Assembly (NCBI GenBank): GCA_947062675.1
Contig: CAMSQM010000003.1
Coordinates: 43,556 to 107,555 of the forward strand
Reading direction: 5' to 3'
Length of the DNA: 64,000 nucleotides
Origin: an uncultured Roseburia sp.
GTDB taxonomy: Bacteria > Bacillota > Clostridia > Lachnospirales > Lachnospiraceae
The notes below the pieces were generated by a model. It did no database searches. It was not told where the DNA came from and saw only the letters and a list, made by a program, of their open reading frames with translations. Below, piece by piece: positions 26,813 to 34,784 of this stretch. The translations under genes and the position numbers were made by a program. Positions within the stretch are counted from its first letter, which is position 1. The number at the start of each line of letters is the position of its first letter.

Positions 26813-27721
26813 ATGGATATCAACCTGGAGTATTACAAAATTTTTTATTTCGTGGCGCGCCACCAGAGCATCACTCTGGCGGCGGAGGCGCTTTCCATTT
26901 CGCAGCCGGCGGTCAGTCAGGCGGTAAAGCATCTGGAAAACGCCCTCCGCTGTGTCCTGTTTCTCCGCATGTCCAGAGGCGTGCGGCTGACCAGGGAAGG
27001 AGAGATGCTTTTTTCTTATGTACAAAAGGGATATGAGATGATTCTTTCCGGTGAGAAAAAGCTTGCGGAAATGCAGGATCCGGAGAGCGGGGAGATCTGC
27101 ATCGGAGCCAGTGATATGACACTGCAGTTTTATCTTCTCCCGCATCTGGAGCGGTTTCACGAGAGATATCCGCGCATCCGGGTGGCGGTGACCAATGCGC
27201 CGACGCCGGAGACACTGCGCCATCTGGCGGGCGGCAGGATTGACTTCGGCATCGTGAGCACGCCTGTCTGCACCAGGAATCATGTGAAGCTGATTCCCGT
27301 CCGCGCGATTTCAGACGTATTTGTGGCCGGCCGGAAGTTTTCGGAGCTGGAGGGGAGGAAGCTGTGCTGGTCTGTTCTGTCGGGACTTCCGCTGATCTGC
27401 CTGGAGGGGAATACATCGACCAGAAGCTATGTGGAGGGTTTTCTGAAAAAGCAGGGGGTGAGCCTGACGCCGGAGTTTGAGCTGGCGACCAGCGATATGC
27501 TGGTGCAGTTTGCCGTTCGCAATCTGGGAGTGGCGTCCGTCGTGGAGGATTTTGCCAGACAATATCTGGATTCCGGAGAGCTTTTTAAACTGCAGTTCGG
27601 GGATGGCATTCCGGAACGGCAGTTCTGCATTGTGCTGGATGAACAGATGCCGATGTCTGCGGCGGCCGGACGACTGGTGGAATTTCTGGAAACGGAGTCA
27701 GCGCGGCCCGTTGTTTCCTGA
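26813..27721 (+). CDS. LysR-family regulator
   Basis: This 302-residue protein has the N-terminal LysR helix-turn-helix (ITLAAEALSISQPAVSQAVKHLENALRCVLFLRMSRGVRLT) and a substrate-binding domain. It sits 10 nt after degV and 40 nt before the GTPase-nuclease fusion gene on the same strand, so all three may be one operon. LysR proteins usually control a divergent neighbour, and none is present. Its target and effector are unknown. Confidence 0.87.
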   Translation: MDINLEYYKIFYFVARHQSITLAAEALSISQPAVSQAVKHLENALRCVLFLRMSRGVRLTREGEMLFSYVQKGYEMILSGEKKLAEMQDPESGEICIGASDMTLQFYLLPHLERFHERYPRIRVAVTNAPTPETLRHLAGGRIDFGIVSTPVCTRNHVKLIPVRAISDVFVAGRKFSELEGRKLCWSVLSGLPLICLEGNTSTRSYVEGFLKKQGVSLTPEFELATSDMLVQFAVRNLGVASVVEDFARQYLDSGELFKLQFGDGIPERQFCIVLDEQMPMSAAAGRLVEFLETESARPVVS

Positions 27722-27761
27722 TTCCACTGACCGGCATAATACAAGAGAAAGGCTGTTTTCT

Positions 27762-30620
27762 ATGGAAGATATATCCGGATTGAGAGAAAAAAAGACTGCG
27801 GCCGGCCAGCTGAAGAACATATGCACGGCAATTCTTGCCCATGTGGATGCGGGAAAGACAACGCTCTCGGAGGCATTGCTGTGCGAGAGCGGGATGATAC
27901 GCCGGGCGGGCCGTGTGGACAAAAAAGATGCGTTTCTGGACAATCATGCGCTGGAGCGTGCGAGGGGAATTACGATTTTTTCCAAGCAGGCGGTTATAAA
28001 GACGCCGAACGGCACAGCCATAACACTGCTGGATACGCCGGGACATGTGGATTTCTCTGCGGAGATGGAGCGCACGCTGACGGTGCCTGACTATGCCATT
28101 CTTGTGATCAGCGGGGCGGACGGGGTACAGGCGCACACAAAGACGCTCTGGAGGCTTCTGGCCAGATACCGGATTCCGGTATTTTTATTTATCAATAAGA
28201 TGGATCAGGAAGGCACGGACAGGGTGCGTCTGATGCAGGAATTTAAAAGCACCCTGGACGGGAACTGTGTGGATTTTTCGGACACCGCGTCCGATGCGTT
28301 TTCCGAGAGTGTGGCGGTCTGTGATGAGCAGGCGCTGGAACGGTATCTGGAACGGGGCGTGACGGAGCGGCGGGAGATTGTGCGCCTGATACGGGAGAGG
28401 AAACTGTTTCCATGTTATTTTGGCTCTGCGCTAAAGCTCGTGGGAGTGGATTCGTTTCTGGAGGGTTTTCTGACTTATACGGAGATTCCTGCTTATCCGG
28501 AGACATTCGGAGCGCGTATTTTTAAGATTGCGCGCGATGCGTCAGGGGTTCGTCTCACATATCTGAAAATTACGGGCGGAAGCCTTAAGGTGCGTCAGGT
28601 ACTGAGAGGACGCGGGAGAAACGGCGCCGGGGATGAGTGGGAGGAAAAGGTAAATCAGATCCGCATCTATTCCGGAGAAAAGTATGAGACGGAGGAGGAA
28701 GTACCGGCAGGCTGTATCTGTGCGGTGACGGGACTCACACGGACATATCCGGGAGAAGGCCTCGGCGCGGAGGCGGAGGCGGAATCGCCTGTGCTGGAGC
28801 CTGTGCTGACATACCGCGTGATTCTGCCTGAGGGTATGGAGGCCGCTGTGGCGTTGCCGAAGCTGCGGCAGCTTGAGGAGGAGGAGCCCCAGCTTCGCAT
28901 TGTCTGGAATGAGGATCGCGGGGAGATCCTGGCACAGCTGATGGGGGAAGTGCAGCTGCAGATTTTACAGAGTCTGGCCAGGGAACGGTTTCAGATGGAA
29001 GTGGGGTTTGACAGCGGCTCCATAGTGTACAGGGAGACGATCGCGGCGGTGGCGGAGGGCGTCGGACATTTCGAGCCGCTGCGCCATTACGCGGAGGTGC
29101 ATCTGCTCTTAGAGCCCGGGGATCCGGGGAGCGGGCTGGTGACTGCGTCGGTGTGCAGTGAGGATCTTCTGGACCGGAACTGGCAGCGGCTGGTGCTCTC
29201 CCATCTGGCAGAGTGCGGGCACCCCGGGGTGCTCACGGGGGCCTGTATCACCGACCTGAAAATTACGCTTGTGAGCGGCCGCGCGCACCTAAAGCACACC
29301 GAGGGCGGGGATTTCCGGCAGGCCACATTCCGGGCGCTGCGCCAGGGGCTGATGCAGGCGCAGCCGGTGCTGCTGGAGCCCTGTTATGATTTTCAGCTGG
29401 AAGTACCGGAACAGATGCTGGGGCGGGCGATGACAGATATTGAGCGGATGCAGGGGACGCTGCACTATGATGAACCGGCAGCCGCGGGGCTGAGGGAACA
29501 GGCTTACGGGGAGCCGGCAGAAGGCGGTATCCGGATCCTGACCGGAACGGCGCCTGTGGCCACGATGCAGAATTATCACAAAGAAGTGGTCTCATACACA
29601 AAGGGACTCGGCAGGCTTTCCTGTACGCCGGCGGGCTACCGGCCCTGTCACAATGCGGAGGAGGTGATCCGGGCCAGCGGTTATGACCCGGAGCGGGATG
29701 CGCAGCATCCGTGCGGTTCTGTCTTCTGCGCGCACGGCGCGGGATTTGTCGTGAGCTGGGATAAGGTGTGGGATTATATGCATCTGGGGAGGTGGCTTGA
29801 ACAGCACGGGAATCCGGAGGATGCGGGAGAAAACGGCTGCGGCGGGCCTGCGGAAGTGCCCGGTGGAGAGGAAATTCCGATCGGGACGGATGAGATTGAC
29901 AGAATTCTGGAGAGGACCTACAATGCAAATAAGAGAAAGCCGTCCGATCAGGGAAAAAAGGGCTGGAAACTGAGAGGGCGCCGGGAAGGCGCTGCGGTCC
30001 CCGCAGCTGTCCGGACATACCGGGCGCAGGGAGAAAAAATGCGGCAGGAAGAGTCTCTGCGGTCTCAGGAATTTCCGGGGCAGGAGGAATATCTGCTTGT
30101 GGACGGATATAATATTATTTTTGCCTGGGAGGAGCTTAAGCGTCTTGCGGAGGTGAGTGTGGACGGCGCGAGAGGAAAGCTTCTGGATATTCTGTGTAAT
30201 TATCAGGGGATCCGCGGCTGTCAGCTGATCGTGGTTTTTGACGCATACCGTGTGCAGGGGCACCGGACAGAGATACTGGATTATCACAATATTCATGTCG
30301 TGTACACGAAAGAAGCTGAGACGGCGGACCAGTATATAGAGAAATTTGCCCATGAAAATGCCCGCAGACACCGGGTGACGGTTGCGACTTCTGACGGGCT
30401 GGAACAGGTGATTATCCGCGGCGAGGGCTGCATCCTGCTCTCCGCCATGGATCTCCGGGAGGAGGTTGCGGGAAAAAGCCGGCAGGTGCTCGAGGATTTT
30501 GAGCGCACAAATGAGGCTGGCCGGACGTTTCTGCCGGATGCGGTTCTGGAGGAGATCCGCAGTGCCGTGGGCAGGGGAAGCGAAAGCGAAAGCGGGCCGG
30601 AGGAGAAAGGAGCATTTTAG
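27762..30620 (+). CDS. TetM/EF-G-like translational GTPase fused to a YacP/Rae1-type NYN nuclease
   Basis: This 952-residue fusion starts with a ribosomal-protection-type GTPase. The G1 motif is AHVDAGKTT (residues 26-34), followed by ARGITI, DTPGHVDF and NKMD, then domains II (about 250-330), III (345-425), IV (430-535) and V (535-620). A GSVFCAHGAGFVVSWDKV segment (about 655) and a Lys/Arg-rich linker (about 725-770) follow. The C-terminus (about 775-935) is an NYN/PIN-like domain with LLVDGYNIIFAW, VVFDAYRV, ETADQYIEKFA and VATSDGLEQ, which keeps the acidic metal-binding residues of Rae1/YacP. TetM is about 640 residues and lacks this domain. Rae1 cuts mRNA in the ribosomal A site, where TetM also binds, so a ribosome-clearing nuclease is inferred. 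Tetracycline resistance is not shown. Confidence 0.85.
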   Translation: MEDISGLREKKTAAGQLKNICTAILAHVDAGKTTLSEALLCESGMIRRAGRVDKKDAFLDNHALERARGITIFSKQAVIKTPNGTAITLLDTPGHVDFSAEMERTLTVPDYAILVISGADGVQAHTKTLWRLLARYRIPVFLFINKMDQEGTDRVRLMQEFKSTLDGNCVDFSDTASDAFSESVAVCDEQALERYLERGVTERREIVRLIRERKLFPCYFGSALKLVGVDSFLEGFLTYTEIPAYPETFGARIFKIARDASGVRLTYLKITGGSLKVRQVLRGRGRNGAGDEWEEKVNQIRIYSGEKYETEEEVPAGCICAVTGLTRTYPGEGLGAEAEAESPVLEPVLTYRVILPEGMEAAVALPKLRQLEEEEPQLRIVWNEDRGEILAQLMGEVQLQILQSLARERFQMEVGFDSGSIVYRETIAAVAEGVGHFEPLRHYAEVHLLLEPGDPGSGLVTASVCSEDLLDRNWQRLVLSHLAECGHPGVLTGACITDLKITLVSGRAHLKHTEGGDFRQATFRALRQGLMQAQPVLLEPCYDFQLEVPEQMLGRAMTDIERMQGTLHYDEPAAAGLREQAYGEPAEGGIRILTGTAPVATMQNYHKEVVSYTKGLGRLSCTPAGYRPCHNAEEVIRASGYDPERDAQHPCGSVFCAHGAGFVVSWDKVWDYMHLGRWLEQHGNPEDAGENGCGGPAEVPGGEEIPIGTDEIDRILERTYNANKRKPSDQGKKGWKLRGRREGAAVPAAVRTYRAQGEKMRQEESLRSQEFPGQEEYLLVDGYNIIFAWEELKRLAEVSVDGARGKLLDILCNYQGIRGCQLIVVFDAYRVQGHRTEILDYHNIHVVYTKEAETADQYIEKFAHENARRHRVTVATSDGLEQVIIRGEGCILLSAMDLREEVAGKSRQVLEDFERTNEAGRTFLPDAVLEEIRSAVGRGSESESGPEEKGAF

Positions 30621-30645
30621 TTTGAACAGGGAAGAAGAGGTAAAA

Positions 30646-30870
30646 ATGACGCACTCGGGGATTCTGGCGGGAAAGGGCAGGAGGCGTGTCTCCGTCCGTT
30701 TCGAGCGCGGTGCCGATGTCGCAGAGGGCAGCATACCGGAATGTAAGATCACGGAAAACCACGGTTTTTCCAGGGAAGAGAAAGAGGGACTGGAGGCGTA
30801 TCTTGAGCAGGCGTGCGACGAGATATTCCGCAAGGCGAAAGAGCTGAATAATATCAGAAACTGGTTCTGA
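30646..30870 (+). CDS. Small basic/acidic protein of unknown function
   Basis: This 74-residue protein has a basic N-terminal part (GKGRRRVSVRFERG) and a helical acidic C-terminal part (SREEKEGLEAYLEQACDEIFRKAKELNN). No family is recognised. GAGG at 30637-30640 is 5 nt before the ATG. A TTG start at 30622 with AAAGGAG upstream would add eight residues. It follows the GTPase-nuclease gene by 25 nt, so they are likely co-transcribed, and its product may act with the fusion protein. Confidence 0.6.
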   Translation: MTHSGILAGKGRRRVSVRFERGADVAEGSIPECKITENHGFSREEKEGLEAYLEQACDEIFRKAKELNNIRNWF

Positions 30871-30979
30871 ATGTCTTCCGGTCCGGCAGGGAAGGCATAC
30901 GGAAGGATGCGGCCATGAATAATCCGGATGCCTCCGGTCCATACTAACGGGAAAAAGAGTGAGGGAACGGACTGGCGGA

Positions 30980-32215
30980 ATGAAAACATTTCATGAACTG
31001 TATCTGGAAATATTAAAACAGGAGGCGAAGGAGGGCAGGCATCTGATTGAGGACTATAATCCTTATCACATGGACTGCCTGCTCCACCCGGAAAAATATG
31101 CGCCTGTGATTCACACGGAGGAGTGTGAGGAGTGCGCCTATGAGCGCGCCTGTGCGGCGAGCTGTATTTTTGACGCCATCGAGGAGCGGGAGGGGAAGAT
31201 CCGGATCAATCCGGACAGGTGCACGGGCTGCGGCGAGTGCGTGGATGCCTGCCGCCTTGAGCGCCTGGCGGCGAATAAGGACGTCCTTCCGGTGCTCAGG
31301 ACGGTGAGGGAACAGAAACGGGATGTCTACGTGCTGACCGCTCCGGCGTTTGCCGGGCAGTTCGGTCCGCAGGCGACGCCGGGGCGGCTTCGGAGCGCCT
31401 TTAAGGCGGTCGGATTTAAGGGGATGGTGGAGGTCGCGGTGTTCGCGGATATCCTGACCTTAAAAGAGGCGCTGGAATTTGACCGTCATGTAAAGAGCGA
31501 CGCGGATTTTCAGCTGACAAGCTGCTGTTGTCCCGTGTGGATCGCAATGATACGGAATATATACGGGGAGCTTGTGCCGCATCTTCCGGGAGCGGTCTCC
31601 CCGATGATTGCCGCCGGAAGAGTGGTGAAAAAGCTGTATCCGGAGGCGGTGACTGTGTTTATCGGTCCGTGCATGGCCAAGAAGAAGGAGGCGAGAGAGC
31701 CGGATATCGCGGGAGCCGTCGATTATGTCCTGACGTTTCAGGAGGTAAAAGAGATCTTTGAGGCTGCCGGAATCAGGCCGGAGGAGCTCACGGAGGACGG
31801 CAAGGAACATTCCTCGCGGGCAGGAAGGATTTATGCGCACACCGGCGGCGTCAGTGAGGCGGTAAAGAGAACGGTGGAACAGCTCCATCCTGACCGCGGA
31901 ATCACAGTGCGCGCCTGTCAGGCGGACGGGGTGAAGGCGTGCAGGGAGCTGATAGAGCGCATCACGGCGGGCGATATTTCAGCCAACTTTTACGAGGGAA
32001 TGGCCTGTGAGGGAGGCTGCGTAGGAGGCCCGAAGGCCATTCTGGGGCGGGAGGAAGGCAGAGAGGCGGTGGAGCAGTATGGCGACGGGGCGCTCTACCG
32101 GACTCCGCTGGAGAATCCGTATGTGATGGAGCTTCTGGCGCGGCTTGATTTCGGCTCTGTCGAAGAATTTCTGGAAAAGAGCGATATTCTCACCAGGGAT
32201 CTGACGGCGGTATGA
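30980..32215 (+). CDS. Divergent [FeFe]-hydrogenase-like iron-sulfur protein
   Basis: This 411-residue protein has a two-cluster ferredoxin-like region (CEECAYERACAASC, then CTGCGECVDAC, residues 43-90). A hydrogenase large-subunit domain follows, with the three H-cluster motifs: TSCCCPVW (near residue 180), GPCMAKKKE (near 232) and EGMACEGGCVGGP (near 340). They differ from canonical TSCCPxW, MPCxxKxxE and MACxGGCxxGGG. No accessory hydrogenase subunit is adjacent. It may evolve or sense H2 rather than be a main fermentative enzyme. The start is uncertain; GTG at 30959 would add seven residues. Confidence 0.78.
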   Translation: MKTFHELYLEILKQEAKEGRHLIEDYNPYHMDCLLHPEKYAPVIHTEECEECAYERACAASCIFDAIEEREGKIRINPDRCTGCGECVDACRLERLAANKDVLPVLRTVREQKRDVYVLTAPAFAGQFGPQATPGRLRSAFKAVGFKGMVEVAVFADILTLKEALEFDRHVKSDADFQLTSCCCPVWIAMIRNIYGELVPHLPGAVSPMIAAGRVVKKLYPEAVTVFIGPCMAKKKEAREPDIAGAVDYVLTFQEVKEIFEAAGIRPEELTEDGKEHSSRAGRIYAHTGGVSEAVKRTVEQLHPDRGITVRACQADGVKACRELIERITAGDISANFYEGMACEGGCVGGPKAILGREEGREAVEQYGDGALYRTPLENPYVMELLARLDFGSVEEFLEKSDILTRDLTAV

Positions 32216-32282
32216 CAGATCTCTCCGCGGCCCCGGGCTGACCGGCCCTCATCGCGTCTTCCGTATGCCGGCGACCGGCAGC

Positions 32283-32332
32283 GCATAATGAAAAATTATA
32301 CCACGCATAAAAATTATTAATTTTACTTATGC
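32283..32332. promoter_or_regulatory. 22-bp-periodic GCATAA site array upstream of purA
   Basis: GCATAA occurs at 32283-32288 and 32305-32310, and its reverse complement TTATGC at 32327-32332. Each start is exactly 22 bp after the previous one, two helical turns apart. The third copy touches the purA -35 region. The surrounding DNA is AT-rich. This looks like a multi-site operator for an unknown regulator. A hairpin TGCCGG-CGA-CCGGCA at 32266-32280 precedes it. Confidence 0.4.
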
Positions 32333-32350
32333 ATTGTTTTCAGGTATAAT
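32322..32350 (+). promoter_or_regulatory. Promoter of purA
   Basis: TTTACT (32322-32327), a 17-bp spacer and perfect TATAAT (32345-32350). The predicted leader is about 110 nt and contains a hairpin, CGGCAGC (32371-32377) with GCTGCCG (32388-32394), followed by TTTC. No known purine riboswitch is recognised in it. Confidence 0.65.
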
Positions 32351-32466
32351 CATAGAGTAAAGACGAAAGGCGGCAGCGGTTTTTACAGCTGCCGTTTCTG
32401 CTGTCGTGACGGGAATGCGTCTGTTCCGGTCAGGGCAGTCTGAAAAGATTAAGGAGGATACACAAA

Positions 32467-33750
32467 ATGGTAAAAGCAGTAGTTGGAGCCAACTGGGGTG
32501 ACGAGGGAAAGGGAAAGATCACGGACATGCTCGCAAAAGAGGCGGATATTATTGTGCGCTTCCAGGGAGGAGCGAATGCGGGTCACACCATTGTCAATGA
32601 TTACGGGAAGTTTGCCCTGCACACCCTCCCGTCCGGCGTGTTTTACAGTCATACCACGAATGTGATCGGGAATGGCGTCGCGCTGAATATTCCCGTGCTG
32701 TTCGCGGAGATCGGGTCGATTGTGGAGCGGGGAGTGCCGGCTCCGAAGATTCTGGTGTCGGACCGGGCGCAGATTGTGATGCCATACCACATCCTGTTTG
32801 ACCAGTACGAGGAGGAGCGCCTGGGAGGAAAGTCATTCGGTTCCACCAAATCCGGCATTGCACCATTTTATTCTGATAAATATGCAAAAACAGGCGTTCA
32901 GGTCAGCGAGCTGTTTGACGAAGAGCTGCTGCGGGAAAAGATTGAGGGGATTGTGCAGACGAAGAATGTTCTTCTGGAGCATCTGTATCACAAGCCGCTG
33001 ATACAGTTTGATGAACTTCTCGCGACGATGCATGAGTACCGCGATATGGTGGCGCCGTATGTCTGTGATGTGTCCGTATATCTGGATAAGGCAGTCCGCG
33101 AGGGAAAGACGATTCTGCTTGAAGGGCAGCTTGGCACGCTCAAAGATCCGGATCACGGCATTTATCCGATGGTCACATCATCTTCCACGCTGGCGGCTTA
33201 CGGCGCTATCGGGGCGGGAATTCCGCCGTATGAGATCCGGCAGATTATCACTGTCTGCAAGGCCTATTCGTCGGCGGTCGGAGCCGGGGCATTTGTGAGT
33301 GAAATCTTCGGTGACGAGGCGGATGAGCTGAGACGGCGCGGCGGTGACGGCGGCGAGTTCGGCGCGACCACAGGGCGTCCGAGGCGTATGGGCTGGTTCG
33401 ACTGTGTGGCGAGCAGATATGGCTGCCGTCTTCAGGGGACGACAGATGTGGCGTTCACCGTGCTGGATGTGCTCGGCTATCTGGAAGAAATCCCGGTCTG
33501 TGTTGGCTATGAGATCGACGGAGAGGTGACAAAGGATTTCCCGACGACGGCAAAGCTTGCGCACGCAAAGCCTGTTCTGGAGATACTTCCGGGCTGGAAC
33601 TGTGATATCCGCGGAATACGCAATTATGAGGAACTTCCCGAAAACTGCAGGAAATACGTGGAATTTATTGAGAAAGAAATAGGATATCCGGTTACCATGG
33701 TTTCCAACGGGCCCGGGCGGGACGATATTATTTTCCGGGGGACGATATGA
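32467..33750 (+). CDS. purA: Adenylosuccinate synthetase
   Basis: This 427-residue enzyme joins IMP and aspartate using GTP, the committed step to AMP. The N-terminal GTP-binding loop is GANWGDEGKGKITDM, with the catalytic Asp and the QGGANAGHTI segment (near residue 35). Later come EGQLGTLKDPDHGIYPMVTSS and GATTGRPRRMGWFD. An AGGAGG site precedes it. The HAD gene starts inside its stop codon (ATGA), so the two are coupled. Confidence 0.96.
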   Translation: MVKAVVGANWGDEGKGKITDMLAKEADIIVRFQGGANAGHTIVNDYGKFALHTLPSGVFYSHTTNVIGNGVALNIPVLFAEIGSIVERGVPAPKILVSDRAQIVMPYHILFDQYEEERLGGKSFGSTKSGIAPFYSDKYAKTGVQVSELFDEELLREKIEGIVQTKNVLLEHLYHKPLIQFDELLATMHEYRDMVAPYVCDVSVYLDKAVREGKTILLEGQLGTLKDPDHGIYPMVTSSSTLAAYGAIGAGIPPYEIRQIITVCKAYSSAVGAGAFVSEIFGDEADELRRRGGDGGEFGATTGRPRRMGWFDCVASRYGCRLQGTTDVAFTVLDVLGYLEEIPVCVGYEIDGEVTKDFPTTAKLAHAKPVLEILPGWNCDIRGIRNYEELPENCRKYVEFIEKEIGYPVTMVSNGPGRDDIIFRGTI

Positions 33751-34361
33751 TAAAAAATGTGATTTTTGATGTGGGAAAAGTGCTTGTGGAGTGGGACTGC
33801 GACAGTGCGCTCCGCAGGCTCGGCTTCGATGAGAGGGCGCGACAGGCCGTGGTGCAGGCGACGGTCCGCTCCCCGTACTGGAATGAGCTGGACCGCAGTG
33901 CCGTTTCCGACGGGGAACTGCTCGCACATTTTCTGGACGGCGCGAAAGGATATGAGCGGGAAGTCCGGCTGTTCTGGGACAATATCGGTCTGGCGATTCA
34001 GACATATCCCTACAGCAGAAGCTGGATTCAGGGATTGAAAAAAGCCGGATATGGCGTGTATATCCTCTCCAATTACGGGCGGCGGACCTACGGACAGACC
34101 AGGGAGGAGCTGTCATTTGCCGGGGAGACGGACGGGGCATTGTTTTCGTTTGAGGTTCATCAGATCAAGCCGGAGCCGGAAATCTACCGGACTCTGCTCG
34201 CGCGCTATGGATTAAAGCCCGGGGAATGCGTATTCCTCGATGATGTGCAGGCGAATATCGATGCGGCCGAAGCGCTGGGAATCCGCGGAATCTGCTTCAC
34301 GGGATATGAAGAGGCTGTCAGACAGCTGCGGGAGTGCGGGGTCTGCATTCCGGGGCAGTGA
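33747..34361 (+). CDS. HAD-family phosphatase (YihX-like)
   Basis: This 204-residue haloacid dehalogenase-type phosphatase has motif I FDVGKVLVEW (nucleophile Asp; the usual second Asp is replaced by Gly, as in YihX-type proteins). Motif II is LSNYGRRTY, motif III HQIKPEPEIY and motif IV FLDDVQANIDAA. It likely removes phosphate from a sugar or nucleotide metabolite. The 4-bp overlap with purA suggests a link to nucleotide metabolism, but the substrate is not predictable. Confidence 0.85.
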   Translation: MIKNVIFDVGKVLVEWDCDSALRRLGFDERARQAVVQATVRSPYWNELDRSAVSDGELLAHFLDGAKGYEREVRLFWDNIGLAIQTYPYSRSWIQGLKKAGYGVYILSNYGRRTYGQTREELSFAGETDGALFSFEVHQIKPEPEIYRTLLARYGLKPGECVFLDDVQANIDAAEALGIRGICFTGYEEAVRQLRECGVCIPGQ

Positions 34362-34423
34362 TCTGCGCAGGAGAGAGTGCAGGAACAGAGAAGATGCTAT
34401 GTGAAGCAGGAAGGGAGATTTTT

Positions 34424-34657
34424 ATGAAAGAGAGCCGTCCATCCCGGGGAAAACGGGTTCTGGCCGTGGCCGGTATAGTGCTTCTCGCCGGAATGTATGT
34501 GGCGACGCTGGTCTGTGCGCTTCTGGATGTGGAAAATTACAGGAATCTTCTGGGCGCTTCAATATACGCTACAATCGTGGTTCCTGTTCTCATCTGGGCG
34601 TATATGTTTATTTACCGGCTGGTGAAAAAGGGGGATAAGACAGAAGATAAGGTGTGA
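34424..34657 (+). CDS. Small two-helix membrane protein, unknown function
   Basis: This 77-residue protein has a basic N-terminus (SRPSRGKR), two membrane helices (about 14-36 and 44-66, with an acidic LDVENYRN loop between) and a charged tail. No family is recognised with certainty. AAGGGAG lies 7-8 nt before the ATG at 34424. It is 62 nt after the HAD gene and may belong to the purA operon. Confidence 0.65.
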   Translation: MKESRPSRGKRVLAVAGIVLLAGMYVATLVCALLDVENYRNLLGASIYATIVVPVLIWAYMFIYRLVKKGDKTEDKV

Positions 34658-34784
34658 TCTGGTGTGCGGTGACCATGTGCCGGGGGGCTGGAATGCGGCG
34701 GAAATAATAAGATGTTACTGCTGTACTTTTTCTGATGATAGCAGGAAGAAAAGTATCAGAGCTGCAGAGGGCAGGAGGTCATTT

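Noticed and set aside
27762..29600. Calling the GTPase half tet(M) or a tetracycline resistance gene
   Set aside because: It has the ribosomal protection fold but is clearly divergent, about 300 residues longer, and carries a nuclease domain. Resistance cannot be claimed from sequence.
29592..30989. Long open frame on the minus strand (465 codons), and similar ones at 40142-41644 and 14246-15313
   Set aside because: They lie antisense to well-identified genes (the GTPase-nuclease, recG, rho), are His/Arg/Pro-rich as expected from GC-rich antisense, and lack ribosome sites.
32351..32466. Purine riboswitch in the purA leader
   Set aside because: Only one short hairpin is seen. The conserved three-way-junction sequences of purine riboswitches were not found.
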